This document shows, in pieces, positions 11,800 through 23,444 of a stretch of 64,000 bases of DNA; the stretch's first letter is position 1; every line of letters begins with the position of its first letter. A program made the position numbers and the translations under genes. Source of the DNA: Parasponia andersonii (taxonomy: Eukaryota; Streptophyta; Magnoliopsida; Rosales; Cannabaceae); assembly GCA_002914805.1 (NCBI GenBank), contig JXTB01000407.1, positions 314,830 to 378,829 on the forward strand, read 5' to 3'. Below the pieces are notes generated by a model that saw only the letters and a program-made list of their open reading frames with translations, was not told where the DNA came from and searched no databases.

Positions 11800-13300
11800 A
11801 CTCCTACTTTCGATATTTATTGTTCTTTTTTCTATTTATTTAACTATTTTGTACTTGGCGTTTCTCAAAAAAAAAAAATAATAATAAAAAATAAAAAATG
11901 GTACTTGGCTGGCAGAAACTAGCGTCTCAACTCAATCTCATCTCAGCAGACCTAAAAAAAAAAAAAAAGAAAAAAAGAAAAAAGGCCCCACAGAAATAAC
12001 TTTCCAAAAACAATCTTAAAAGAAATAAAAATAACAAATTATAAAGGGCTTTTGAGCCAAATTGCCGAATTTCGAATCACTATTTGCAAAGCGGCCATTT
12101 TTCAGACACTTATTTAAAAACATGAGTAATTTTCATATTTTATTAATCAAAATGTATTGATTTATTTTGTATAAACTTATTTATTTTTTAATAAATTGAT
12201 TTATTTTTTAAAAAAATAGATCAATTAAAAATAATTATTTATCAAAATAAAAGTATAAAACAACCTTTTATTAAATAGATGTAAAAAGAAGGATCATTTT
12301 TTAGGCCACCTTTTTTTTCTCCCCACTATTTTCTAAAGATATTCTTCTAATATTTTAAAATATCTTTTCACACATTCTATATATTATTTATGTACAGAAA
12401 TATCTCTTGCTAAACATTTATCTAAAAGTTTCTTTCCCACCCTCTTAACAATTTATTATAGGTTAGGTTTTAAATCTTATTAGAAGAATCATTGTCAAAT
12501 TAATATAACAAGTCCAAATGACCCACATTTATTCATCAAGAGAGAGAGAGAGAGAATAATCATTATCAAATTAATCTAATAAGTCCAAATGGCCATCACA
12601 TTTTCATCAAGAGAGAGATATCAGCATTTACCTACAAAAGTCGATCATAAATCACGAACTTAGATGCTAAAAAATGACTTTTTTTCCCACTTCCAAACAC
12701 CAACTGGTTCAATCAAAAAAAAAAAACCATGCATATCTTTAAGGGGGATAAATGAAAACACCAACAGTCACAACATTGATAAGTTATTTCTTTAGCAAAA
12801 TTCATTATTTTTAGGAAATTTTTAAGACATTTTATATGGACTAGTCTAACCATTGGTAACTCATTATAATGTCATAATTAAAATATGTTAAGAATAAACT
12901 ATATATATATAATTAACTATACATGGTATTACATGTGTGAGAATAAGATAGATATTTGTTAACTAACTCACAAGTGGCTCGTGGATTTAATTAATTATAA
13001 CATCTTGGTCAGGTCATAGTACTGCTTGAGTAAAGCCATAAAAGTAGAAATTAGAAGTAATTTCAAATGGTGCCTCAGATAGCTGATTTCCCTTAAAATC
13101 CAATGCATGGTAAGTCATCAGATTGGTGCATTGTATATATTTTCCATTAAATAAGAATTGAGGATAAATTTTACTACACATTTGAGGGGGTGAAATAATT
13201 ACATGGAAATTATAAGATGGATTTACATGACTGTACATGAAATGGTGCCATGTATCATCAACCAATGATTGAAACATGTCACATATTGGAGGTCATTTCT
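11800..13300. other. AT-rich spacer between the RZ-1-like gene promoter and the 3' end of the SPD1-like gene
   Basis: No gene is seen. An imperfect tandem duplication of about 71 bp lies at 12487-12622, each copy ending in a GA-rich run (TCATCAAGAGAGAG). The part from about 13000 to 13304 is probably 3' UTR or flank of the SPD1-like gene. Confidence 0.6.
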
Positions 13301-13304
13301 TTTG

Positions 13305-16300
13305 TTATTCAGGCAAAAGGGGTAGCCTAGTGACACTGGTAGCTCCACCACCAGCAGTTAGTGATTTAGAGTCGGTCACTTTCTGTAAACTTGAACTGGA
13401 TTTTACAGATTTGGAAGAACTCTTCTTAGTTAATCTCATGGGGAGAATCTGCAACCTTGGATTCTGCTCAGTTCCAGAGTTTTCGGCAGACAACTGGTAG
13501 CTTTCAACTAGCTTAAGCTGTTGGGCAATTATGTCTGAGCATCTTGGAAGAAGCTCTACTGGTTCTCCACCAGGAATCACGATGTACTCGATAGCAAGAC
13601 GAACCTCCTATGAGAAAAAGGGGGAAAAATTGTCAATAAGTGGTTCACATAGATTAAACAATTACCATTATGAGATGAAATGAACAACAAGAATCAAAAT
13701 GTTCAAGGTGTAGAGTGCTATTTCAGTTCCGTTTTACATCTCACCCCTGTTGCAATATAAATCGATTGGTAACGATTGATGTCATACATTAGTCCGCATT
13801 GAACATATGTGTTCTTTTTAATGACATTTAATATATAATGCCAGGACACCAAAAATTGGTACCATGAGGGTACTCGTTATCATGACTGAAAATCGGGCAG
13901 TAATTCAAGTAAGCACAATTGTATAGTAATAATTGGTTAAGCAAGAATGAAACAAGTTTGGAATGGGAAAGAACATGCACCTCCAAGGCATCAATCTCTT
14001 CTAACGATGGTTTTCTTTCTGGAGCATCTTCTTCAATCTCAATATCGAAAGATTTTTTGAATGACTGTTTTGGCAAAGAGCCAAATGATTCCAATCCAAG
14101 AATCATGCGAACTGCTTTGACCATTTGTGCCATGGTATTTGACTGCAAAATTGGTGCCAAATTTTAGAACACGAAAAACACATACACACATACATAGGTG
14201 TTATCCATACACAAGTACAGAGTAGTGAAAATAGAAGATACCTTCATAACAAATACAGGCAACTGGTGGAATTTTGCAACACTACGGATCCAAGGGTTCT
14301 GCTTCATTTCAGAACTGCAAGCAAGAATTGCATTGGCTATTCCAATATCATCAGTTAAATCGATTTGATCCTCTAGCCCCATTACTGTCGCTACTTGTAG
14401 TAGATCAGCCTCAAGGATCTGTAACATATCCAAATGAACAAAGAAAACAATTTCAATAGAATTTATATGCTGTTTGAAAAGATTTGAAATATGCAACAGC
14501 ATTATGACGAAATTCTTTCTCTACTGCAATCAGGGAACATAACATCCATTTGAAGAAATGCAAATGCTTTACCAAGTAAACTCTCGTTTTGTGAAATTAG
14601 ACAAATAAATATAAAGTGAAAGACAAGAAAGTCTAAGCAATTTACCTTGTAAGTGTATATGAGCACTGGTGAAATTCGCTTGTTCGCAGATCTACCGCCG
14701 CTCGATTTCTTGGACCGGCTGGGAGAATGTTCTTCATTATCCACATCAGACTCTGAATCAGCAGCTGTGTCTTTATTGGTGGTCAAATCAGATTTATCTG
14801 TACAGGTTTTTTCGAATATTGGAGTAGCCTTCTGAGAATTATTAGCATCTGCATCCATTTTACGAACTTCAAATAGAGGACACTTCCCTACATGAAAAAT
14901 TTCAAAATAAGCATTCTTGCTTAAATACTTAAAGTTTGAAAGAATGGAGATTCTTTCAGATGTTTTAAATTGAAAATTATTCTTAAGAGCAAGAAAAATG
15001 TCAAGATGTAAGTAACTGCTGGCCATCATCTTGAATCACAATATACCTGCTAGTATAGCGTCTACCGTTGCATCTAATCTGTGATGAACACGACATTCGG
15101 TTTTAGATATCAGCTCAACAGCACAAGTAAATGTTGGAGGTCCTTTTCTTTCAAGAATTGTCTTCTGCACTTTCCTTTTCTTTGCTTCCTCGTCACCAAG
15201 GGTAACACTCTGTTTTTAAAAGAAGAACTAAGCCTGGTCAAGCACTAGTTCCCAATTGGGAGAGGCTTAATTAGGTAAGATGATGTACGATGACAAATGT
15301 AATCAAGATGAACCCCCATTCAAATCTGATTCCAGTGCTTGAAATGAAGATACCACTTTTTATGAACAATTAGATGGTACAGTTGACCTCGGTATGCATA
15401 CAAAATAAACTCATGGATTTAGAAAATAAAGGAATTCCATTGCACCTCAATGCCACCAACAAGAATCTGCAAAGAAGGATTCTTTATAATGTTGTCTATG
15501 GTCATTCCATGTGCTGTTCCAACCAGCTGAACTCCTCTTTGAGCAATAGTACTCGCAGCGAATGCTTCAAGCTCTGTTCCAATTTCATCAATGATAATGG
15601 TTTCAGGCATATGATTTTCAACTGCTTCAATCATTACCTGTATCAAAGTTGGTAAAAACAAAACATGATGAACATCCAGAAAAATGACAAGCAAATATTT
15701 TCCATTTGGGAACTGAAACAACAGTCACAGAAAATCCACTGATTTCATCACTTACATTATGCTGAAGGTTCACGTTAGGAACCTGCATCCTCCTTGCACG
15801 GCCTATTCCTGCATGAGGAACATCTCCATCACCCCCAATCTCATTAGATGTGTCCACAATGACGACACGCTTCATGTGCTCGTCTGCCAACATTCTTGCA
15901 ATTTCTCTGCAGAACAAAACCCACTTCAGACTTATACATTCACTCTTAATACCAAGCTAAAATGAAAAAAAAAATGTCAGAAAGACGTTAAACTTCCGCT
16001 CAAAATTTAAATGTGGATATAAAGTAAGAAATACCCTGAATTAAATAATCCTCTAATTGGATTTTCCCATCACATTATAAGGAAAAAATAAAACAAAAAT
16101 TGAACTTCCATTCAAGAGCAGAGGAAAAAGGATAACGCAGCATGAAAGAAAAAGGAGAGAAGTTCATCTTCAACAGTGCAAAAGAAAAGTGAACTACGCT
16201 AGGGAATCATATATAGATGGTAAGCGGAGGGAAAGATGAACAAGTAACTGAGAAACAATGCCAACAGTATTCGACTAAGTTTTTGCATCTCAAATATCAA

Positions 16301-17420
16301 AATCGAACAGTTAAGTACCTTATTAAGGTTGTCTTTCCAACCCCAGGAGGTCCAATGACCAGGATGGATCCTCCCCCCTCAACTAAGTCACGTAATATCT
16401 CAGCACTTCCAGAGACGGCTCTACCCACCCGGCAAGTGAGGCCAATGATTTGCATTTTACGGTTACGTATAGCACTTATACGATGCAAAGAATTATTAAT
16501 ACCCGAACGGTTATCATCTGAAAATTCACCAACCTAAGAAAAGACAATGTCAACTTTATATTGAAGGACAAACAAAAAGAAAATAAAATTAACATATCTA
16601 GCTTCACATACGCATCCAATTCGAAAACATCGTAAGCGATGCCTAACAAAACACACTCTAGGACTTCAGTAGCTACCAATGATTAACATAAACCAATCAA
16701 AGGAGAACCCTTTTTCGCAATAGACAATCACAGTCCAAATTGACCATCTAATTAAACACATAACGAAGTTCAAAGATTTCTCAACATTGAAAGAGAAAAC
16801 AAGTTAATCTTTCTACAAAAGAGGACCGGAAAGTGTCGGAATGCTAATCATTAATCAAAGATCAAAAAACAATCGAATGTTCAAATGGTCGAAAGCACTA
16901 CATGATTAGATTGGATCACCTTTGATATTGCATGGCGTAAGTCTTCTTCCATGATAGGATTTTCCGAGATGACCCAATCTCCGGAAGGAAACCTCGCAAT
17001 CGGCTTCCTTCCTAAATCCATAACAACCTCAATAAGCTGCTCAATTTCGTCGTGCCTGTACAACTCTCTTCTCATTCCCATTGGCAACAACTCAAGAAAC
17101 TTCCCGAGGTCCGTTGCCGCCTCCGACCGCGACGAAGACGACGACGTAGAGGCCAAAGTTGAAGAATTGGACAACGACCCATTTGCAGAAAAGAACCGAT
17201 CAGACGGTCTTCGAATCTCGGGGGACCGAATTTCAGGAGCCGAGGACTTCGCCGAAGTAATACCATCATGCCCACGACATGTTCGACGGAATGACCGAGA
17301 AACAGTTGAATTGAATTTCGAGTTCTGAAGGTATGTGAGGGTCGAAATTGGAATCTGATTGGCCGAATGCCATGAGCTGTGAAGATCAATGAGCACAAAG
17401 TGAGAATTCAAAGCTCTCAT
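13305..17420 (-). CDS. SPD1: Ycf45/SPD1-type P-loop ATPase, probably plastid targeted
   Basis: Nine exons keep frame throughout: 17420-16920, 16533-16319, 15906-15756, 15637-15446, 15209-15047, 14887-14646, 14418-14242, 14142-13981 and 13607-13305, for 701 aa. The first 60 or so residues are rich in Ser, Arg and Thr and poor in acids, as in a chloroplast transit peptide. Walker A is GPPGVGKTT (228-236) and Walker B TIIIDE (302-307). A Ser/Asp-rich linker (about 430-480) separates the ATPase core from a C-terminal domain with the segment [12 protein letters not shown]. This is the family of plastid Ycf45 and Arabidopsis SEEDLING PLASTID DEVELOPMENT1, needed for plastid differentiation in seedlings; the biochemical substrate is not known to me. 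The C-terminal segment lies where cyanobacterial relatives have an R3H domain, but no R-x3-H is evident here. It could be one of the SPD1 paralogues. Confidence 0.92.
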
Positions 17421-17719
17421 TCTATACTCCCTGTATTTAGTTTCTTTTTCTCTCTATATCTGAAACAGAAGACTCGGTTGTTTGGGTCTTTAAAGGAGTG
17501 GGTATCTGGTTTTGAAGGTGTTTGGTTGAGTAAAGAGAGAAAACTGTTCTGAAAGAAGGAAAGTTAGAAGAGAGAAAGAGAGAGAGTAAAAGAAGAAGAA
17601 GAAGATATGATGGAGGAGGAGAAAGAAGATTCGTTGGGATCTCCTCTGGGGTTGGCACAAAGGTAGGTCCCACCAAGCGGAGCAACTGTATAACGACCAT
17701 TGGAACCAAGGTTGTTCAA

Positions 17720-17753
17720 CCACGTGGTGGCTGCTCACCACACACGTATCCAC

Positions 17754-17786
<33 letters not shown>
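17720..17786. promoter_or_regulatory. G-box and CT microsatellite upstream of the SPD1-like gene
   Basis: The palindrome CCACGTGG (17720-17727) lies about 300 bp upstream of the ATG at 17420. A CT run follows at 17758-17786 (GA on the gene strand). CACGTG is the core bound by plant bZIP and bHLH factors, including light-response factors, which would suit a plastid gene. The link is inferred. Confidence 0.4.
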
Positions 17787-17788
<2 letters not shown>

Positions 17789-17799
17789 ATTGTTGTCCC

Positions 17800-19635
17800 G
17801 CCAAGTTTGCTTCTTCTGTTTTTTCCCTTTTTTTTTTTTTTTTTTTGAAAATAGTTTGCTTCTTCTGTTTCTATTTTCTTTTTCTTTTTTATTTTTACTT
17901 CCAAAAAATAAAATCACTTGTTCATATTCGACAAAGGGAAAGTTTCAATATCGATGAGTAGAGGAGTACTAGTTGGATTCTATTGCATTCTATTTTCCTG
18001 TCTAATATTTTAGTACTTAGAGTTAAAAAGTCAAACAATAAAATTATTGGATGAAAAATAGAATGCGGCTAGCACTTAATCGAGTAATACTAGAAAGTAG
18101 AGGTACTTATATTTTCATGAAATATTTGTACATAGCAAGTAGAGGCACTTATATTTTCATGAAATATTTGTACAAAATAATATAATATAATTTTAAACAA
18201 GTTTAAAATAGTGTCTCATTTTGAGACGATCACATTAAATCATTCACTTTAAATTTTAGGCCCACAAAAATGAATGTCCTAATATTACACTCGTGCAGTT
18301 TTCGAATTTTGATTTTCAGTCTATTGTTTTTTTTCTCAACGATTTTTGTTCTATTTGTTTCCCTTTACTTCATTTTCTCTCTTTTCAAATGAAGCATTTA
18401 ATGGTTTGGAATATGCTGTTTGAATATTACAACTACACTTCCGACATTTTCATTTCTACAGAGGGTTTTTTTTTCGGTGCAATTTATTACTATTTTTTTT
18501 TGTGTGTGTTTTAATCTTGATTTAATTTTCTTTTTTAAGACCACTTTGGTATTATTATGCTGTGAGCAAGAAATAGCTATGAGAATAAAAATTAAGACTT
18601 TTAGAATCTAAATATTTAGTAAATTATAAATTTTGTGTTTTGTAAAATATTATTTCAGGTAATTTATATTAAGATAAGCCAAAATTAGCTTTGAAAAGAG
18701 AATCAATCCCAAAGTCTAAGCAGTTCCTTTTCTTTTATTCTAAATTACGGAAGAAAAATATATAAAAGTTTTATTTGACACATGAAATTAAAGAAAAAAG
18801 CATACTACCACCAGGTATTGCTTATTGCTTCCCACAAAACTCTCATAACTAAAATCGTTTAATAACTATATTTGGAGGGAAATTTGTCTTTTTCCTCATG
18901 AATTGTCCACTACTAATTCCAAAATTTCATGTAGTCGTAGTTAGTTGAACGTGGAAACTTCAAAGGCAAAGTTTGAAACAATATCTTGATCGTTCAGTCG
19001 TCTTTTTTTTTTTTTTCCGGATTTTTTCTTCACTTACAAATGGACGTTGAAAGATAACAAATACGAAACACCCTTTAGTTTGAATTCCAACACAATCCTT
19101 AAATTTCTTTTCTCGCCGTAAAACAACTTTCAAAATAGAGAAAACAATCTCAAATTTTACACGTGCATGTCGTGCCGTTTATATGAAATCATTCATTACA
19201 TTAAGTCCAACACTTTAAAAGTAATGTTATGGCCATTAGGGGGCACCGATAACACTAGCGTCAAGTCCGTTGAAAAACTAGTACAAATCTCACATCTCAC
19301 ATCTTCGTTAGTGNTATACTTGGTTACATGTTCAAGCCCCTGAGAGTCAAATTAAAAAAAAAAAAAAAAAAAAAAAGTCCGCAAATAAAACACTGATTAC
19401 TTATTAGGGAAAGAATCAAAAAAAGATGAATGCAAACTGCTCAAATACTTTAGGCCATGAGAGCAAGAACCAACAAATTTGTATACATGAGTATAAAAGA
19501 GCTTTCACATTTGCATTCTGCCGTTTTATGATTAGCACTTAGTAGTGGTTAGTTTCTAAAAGTCGTATCATAAAAGACTCAAAAAAGGGTAAGAACTAAG
19601 TAACTGCACTGTACAAGTCTACGTTGTTGGAAGAG
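17800..19635. other. AT-rich intergenic spacer
   Basis: No gene is seen. A near-perfect 43-bp tandem duplication lies at 18095-18177 (unit beginning AAGTAGAGGTACTTATATTT). There is an unresolved base (N) at 19314 and a long A run at about 19352-19375. Confidence 0.6.
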
Positions 19636-19639
19636 AAAC

Positions 19640-22600
19640 TCATCTACTCTTGTCCCAACCCATCAATATGTTTCTTACATTGACTTCAATCTTGTTCCTC
19701 GGTAGAGAGAATCCAACCCCTTCGTCGAGTAGAATTCTGTACACTTCCCACTCCCGGTCTCGTATCATGTGTCTAGCAATCTCAACCTGAGAAAACAAGA
19801 GCATATTAAACAGTTGAACAACATGGCAAAGTGAAATAGATCTCTAATGGCCAAAGGAAAACGTTAGGAATCATTAGGGGAAAACAGAGAAAGAATTGTT
19901 GGTTGGAAATAGTACAGAGAAAATCCATATGTTGAGAAGTTTGAGGGCGAGAGTAATGTCATGAAAAACAAGAGGACGACCCCTGCCAGATAGCTCCACT
20001 GGGTTGGCTACCACCAGTTCAGTATCAGGGCCACGGCTCACAACAGCCACTCTAAGAGGACGCAAAAGCTCCATTTTTAAGCGAGAGCATAACGCGTCTT
20101 GCTTACTGGGGTCAACAATCTTCTTGGCATCTGCTTGCATTATAAACAAGTCCAGCTCACAGTTCCCTTTGGGATTCGCAAAGAATCGGCCATACGAAAT
20201 CTGTAATTAACCGTAATATATATGCATTAATCGACTTTAATAGAAATTTAGAAACTAAAATCACCTAAATGCTTGAGGCGAATTTAGTCTTCCAAAATGA
20301 CACAGGATGTACATAATTCCACATAGTTTCTCACAACTAATGGACTAAAATCTAGCTCATAATACCAAGCACTTAAGACCAACAAATTTAAATGAGACCA
20401 ACAACACATGACTTATGATTTTAAACAAAAATAGGTATCTACAACTTTATGCCAAAAGAAAAACATTTATAGAGATCTCCAGTTCTCTCAGAAGTATTGT
20501 AACACTCCATGCTTATCCCAATGAATAGCTCAAAATGCCAATGAAAAATGGTTTTCTGTGAACAAAATGAAAAGTTCTTTAGTAATAAACAATCTACCTG
20601 AATGTTGTAATCCTTTAGGGTTCTCATGATATCATAGATGAGACCTTTATGATCCCGACAGAGGATTTGAACAAGTGTGTGAGATGGACTCAGCTTATTG
20701 TCCATTGTGATCGAAATTGAGCTAGAGGCGAGAAATCCATTAAAGTTTTTGTCTGGAAACTCTAAACTGAACATTTCTTCACCGATTTCAGAAGGAAAAT
20801 ATGGAGAACCCTGTGAACATGCGGTAATTTCTGGACCAGCCACATCAATGTCGCAACTTATCAAAGCATCCCCTAGAACAGCTTCCAAATGATCAATTGT
20901 TTCATCTTTTCTCCTTTTTGTATGAAGTAGTTCTCTGATTAGAAAAAGAGCAACAAATATATAAATATTAACTATAATCTAGTCAAGGATGTTATAACCA
21001 TCTCAATGAGGATTCGAAAATCTGAGTCTTCTAACTTCTTCCAAGTGCTCATACCTATTAACTAAACCAGTGAGAGCATAACTATTTTGTTGCTTCTTAT
21101 GACATGCACACACACGTAAAAATGATGCCAAGAATCATGAAAATATGGAGAGTACTAGCATTCTGTTATGCCTCTTACGACTTTCACAAAGCTTAGCAGA
21201 GAGAAAGTAAAATCAAATTGTTTAAAAGGAGGGGGGGGAAAAGAAAGATCAAACGGCTCTGACTAATTACAGAAAATAAATTATGCTCTACATTGATATA
21301 TTCTCTTTTATTTATGCAAAGAAGCAACATAGAAAAACATTTGATTGTAAAATTCAACTTGAACAGATTACCCTAACTAATAAGTTAGTTACTAAGAGAT
21401 TACCGCTTAAAAATTGCACAAATTGTTCTAAGTTTTTCAGTGCCTTAAAGATAAATTGATCCAAACCATAATAGGCTTACTGTTATAAGAGATGATCAAG
21501 TATAACCTTCTTGTGCCTTAATGCTATCTTATGGTTTCAAACAAAATTTACTCAACATCTGACTTCGGAAAAGGAGAGCAAATGGAATTTATATGACATA
21601 TACTACCTCTGACTTCTGACTCTTTTTTCTCTTGATTTTTCTGTCAATCGTTTGGGCAGAAACAATAAAGTAATAATTATGAAGTAGAGAGGGTGAATGA
21701 GATGCAGAACGTCGATAAAGAGCAAATTGTCATTGGTGACAAACCTGGTGTCTGTGACGAAAAAAAGGTCCATCACTCTCCCATCAGGTGCAGTGGATAC
21801 CTTCACTCTCTTTATTGTTAGCTCTAGCTCACAGAGAACCTCAGTAACATCTATTCAGTGAACATTGTTCAGGAAAAGAAGAATAATAAAAAAAACATCA
21901 AGTTCAAATATCAATAAAATAACTCCATAGACCATCTTCTTCACAAATATCAAAATGCAGTTACAAAAATGGGAAAAAAAAAAACCCCACAAAAAATTTA
22001 GCACTTCATTTTCATTTAAACGTTTGTGACACTTCTGTAAAAGTTAATCCCAAAAAGGACTTTGTTTTATTATTTTTGAAAAGGAAATCCCAAAAAGTAG
22101 AAAATGCAGCACAAAGGTATAATTTCTAAAATTGTTATTCTCTAACTGACACCAGTTCAAGGTACAGACTATATATGAAATCATTTCCTTTTTTACTACA
22201 TTGAAAGCAAGGGGATAATTAAAAACTTTGTTCTTTTCTCCTAATAGATCCAACTTATGCAACTGTCTTTAATTAATGCTTACCACTGCCAGAAATTCAA
22301 GTCAATAAATAATCACCAGTGGCAGTGGCCATCACCTTCCTATTGTAGAACTAGTCTGGTAAACAACTCCATAAGTACTGACATATATTAAGGTCATGTT
22401 TACTTCTCCACAATAGGCCCGTAATAAGGGCGGTGTCTCTCTTTCTCATCTATTTATGATTACTTGCATATTTAGGAGACAGATTTTGCTCAATCCCTCA
22501 CATAACCAAATTAGAAAGGGCTGTTCCATTACAATTTTTTTCATAAGGGATTAGTAAACGTGCCCTATAATAAGCGGTATATAAATTTCGGAAAAATCAG

Positions 22601-23438
22601 CACAAGGAAACACCAAATACAATTTCAGAGGTTAAACTTGAAAGTCAACAACTTCCTCACACAAATACATGACAAATATAAAACCTTACCATGCAATAGG
22701 CCTGCTCGATCATAAGAAGACCAGAATTTCAAGAGAAACACATCTGCTGGCCTTGGCTGTTGGTTTTGAAGCCGATAGTAATCCATTCCTGATGTGGAAA
22801 AGTAAGAAGGGCACACTTCCAAAAGCCTCTTCTTCATCAAATTCCACCTAGTGTTTGGTTTGCCCACCACCCATAACACTACGTAGCACCATTTCCCATC
22901 CGTTGAGAAATCTTCTCCACATAAATCAAAATTCGAAAAAATAAATAAATTTTAAAAAGGGCACCATCACTAATAAACTCAAACAAGCTAGGATCAAGTC
23001 AAAACCAAGAACTAATTCTCCTCTTTCTTAAGAAAAATCCACAAAAAATAAGATCCCATCATAAAAGCCCATCTTATGTTTCATTCAAACAAATCATAAA
23101 AGTAAAAAAATCTATAACAAGTGCATAAAAACCCATCTCTTATTTTCACAACATATATACTTGAATCCATAAAAATTTCCAGGAAAAATTTTTTTAAAAA
23201 AATTACAGTGACCCCCATCTTACTCTCAAAATCCCCAGATACAACAGTAACAGTTTAGAGAGAGAGAAGAAGAAGAAGCCTTACCTGCTCGGCAAATGCT
23301 CAACCCAAAGAGCAAAATAATCCGACTTAAATCACAACCGAGCCCAGTCTTATCTGGGCAATTCACAGTAATCACAGTGGGATCACCTTCTTTCTCTTCC
23401 TGACTAATGACTACCATGTCCTCATGCAAAATGCCCAT
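19640..23438 (-). CDS. ACR9: ACT-domain repeat protein ACR9
   Basis: Six exons, 23438-23285, 22911-22690, 21850-21745, 20934-20598, 20200-19916 and 19786-19640, splice in frame to 416 aa, close to the Arabidopsis protein's length. Four ACT-type modules can be followed: about 20-90 (VNCPDKTGLGCDLSRIILLF), 108-162 (LLKFWSSYDRAGLLH then DVTEVLCELE), 243-318 (LCRDHKGLIYDIMRTLKDYN) and 335-410 (ELSGRGRPLVFHDITLALK). It ends MGWDKSR. ACR proteins are ACT-only proteins thought to sense or respond to amino acids; the ligand is unknown. The opening MGILHEDMVVISQEEKEGDP and the sequence GKPNTRWNL favour ACR9 over ACR10. The start ATG follows a pyrimidine-rich (on plus, T-rich) stretch. The exon 2 acceptor (GAGAAG before 22911) is less pyrimidine-rich than the others. 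Confidence 0.93.
22391..22566. mobile_element. Tourist-like MITE inside ACR9 intron 2
   Basis: The ends AGGTCATGTTTACT and AGTAAACGTGCCCT are inverted repeats of each other with a few mismatches, about 176 bp apart, with TA-rich triplets outside. Size, TIR type (GGGCACGTTT-like) and intronic position fit a PIF/Harbinger-derived MITE. Confidence 0.55.
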
Positions 23439-23444
23439 TTTTTG

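Noticed and set aside
17490-17957. Frames around the CT microsatellite upstream of the SPD1-like gene
   Set aside because: Their length comes from the simple repeat; they lie in promoter or 5' UTR.
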